A stretch of 6,062 nt of DNA from NCBI GenBank assembly GCA_030148365.1, contig JASBTO010000109.1, forward strand, positions 1-6,062, read 5' to 3'. The position numbers and the translations under genes were made by a program. The notes under the pieces are model-generated. The model did no database searches. It was not told the origin of the DNA and was given only the letters and a program-made list of their open reading frames with translations. Shown here piece after piece: positions 5,953 to 6,062 of the stretch (position 1 is its first letter; each line of letters begins with the position of its first letter). The DNA is from Kangiellaceae bacterium. GTDB taxonomy: Bacteria; Pseudomonadota; Gammaproteobacteria; Enterobacterales; Kangiellaceae.

Positions 5953-6062
5953 TTGATTTTTTATACGGGGCTGGCAGCCTTCGCTGCGGGAATCGTTGCC
6001 TGTTGGTCCGCCATCAGGCATCAACTGCGCATAAGCCGGGCCACCCGGGACGAACTCGCCAT
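5953..6062 (+). CDS. Start of a probable membrane-anchored protein (3' end outside the window)
   Basis: The frame is open from just after TAA 5923-5925 to the right edge. The only standard start codon in it is TTG 5953, although the nearby GGGGA (5947-5951) is too close to act as its ribosome site, so the start is uncertain. From that codon about 36 residues are visible: a hydrophobic segment (IFYTGLAAFAAGIVACW) followed by a basic, polar stretch (RHQLRISRATRDELA). That is the pattern of a single N-terminal membrane anchor leading into a cytoplasmic domain. Third positions are moderately G/C-biased, as in the neighbouring genes. Sensor or signalling proteins often begin like this, but no domain is reached, so no function is assigned. 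Confidence 0.42.
   Translation, partial: MIFYTGLAAFAAGIVACWSAIRHQLRISRATRDELA

Noticed and set aside
5827..6024. Minus-strand frame of 65 codons after mtfA
   Set aside because: Overlaps the mtfA stop, the A8/T-rich hairpin region and the more plausible plus-strand frame from 5953; no ribosome site or domain seen.

Overview
The window is a stretch of bacterial chromosome that is moderately GC-rich, with G/C-biased third codon positions. The gene content (OPT-family transporter, MtfA-type peptidase, Shewanella-like protein phosphatase domain, NTP/NDP-exchanger-like carrier) and the simple Shine-Dalgarno starts fit a free-living gammaproteobacterium. That placement is inferred from gene families; no rRNA or other phylogenetic marker is present. 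I see no tRNA, rRNA, CRISPR array, insertion sequence or phage gene.

Layout, left to right. (1) The C-terminal 398 residues of an OPT-family transporter on the plus strand, cut by the left edge, followed by a GC-rich hairpin that may end its transcript. (2) A 630-residue plus-strand protein with its own candidate -10 box, a likely signal peptide, a Shewanella-like PPP phosphatase domain and a C-terminal kinase-like domain of the HipA/Fam20C/PI3K-related type. (3) Convergent to it, with only 9 bp between the stop codons, a minus-strand 12-helix carrier of the ATP/ADP-translocase-like group that ends in a cadherin-like (CADG/putative-Ig) domain. (4) A divergent intergenic region of about 100 bp, then a plus-strand MtfA-family zinc peptidase with an N-terminal membrane anchor. 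(5) A short intergenic stretch with a weak hairpin, then what looks like the start of a plus-strand gene for a membrane-anchored protein, cut by the right edge.

No gene pair looks like a tight operon: the two central genes are convergent and the carrier and mtfA are divergent. The window is therefore better read as neighbouring single-gene units than as one pathway. The unusual points are two domain fusions. One is a probably exported protein that pairs a protein-phosphatase domain with a kinase-like domain whose catalytic-loop residues appear intact. The other is a nucleotide-exchanger-like carrier with an adhesin-type domain at its C-terminus, which simple topology rules place in the cytoplasm, where such domains are not expected. 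That a possible periplasmic kinase sits beside an NTP/NDP-exchanger homologue is suggestive but unproven.
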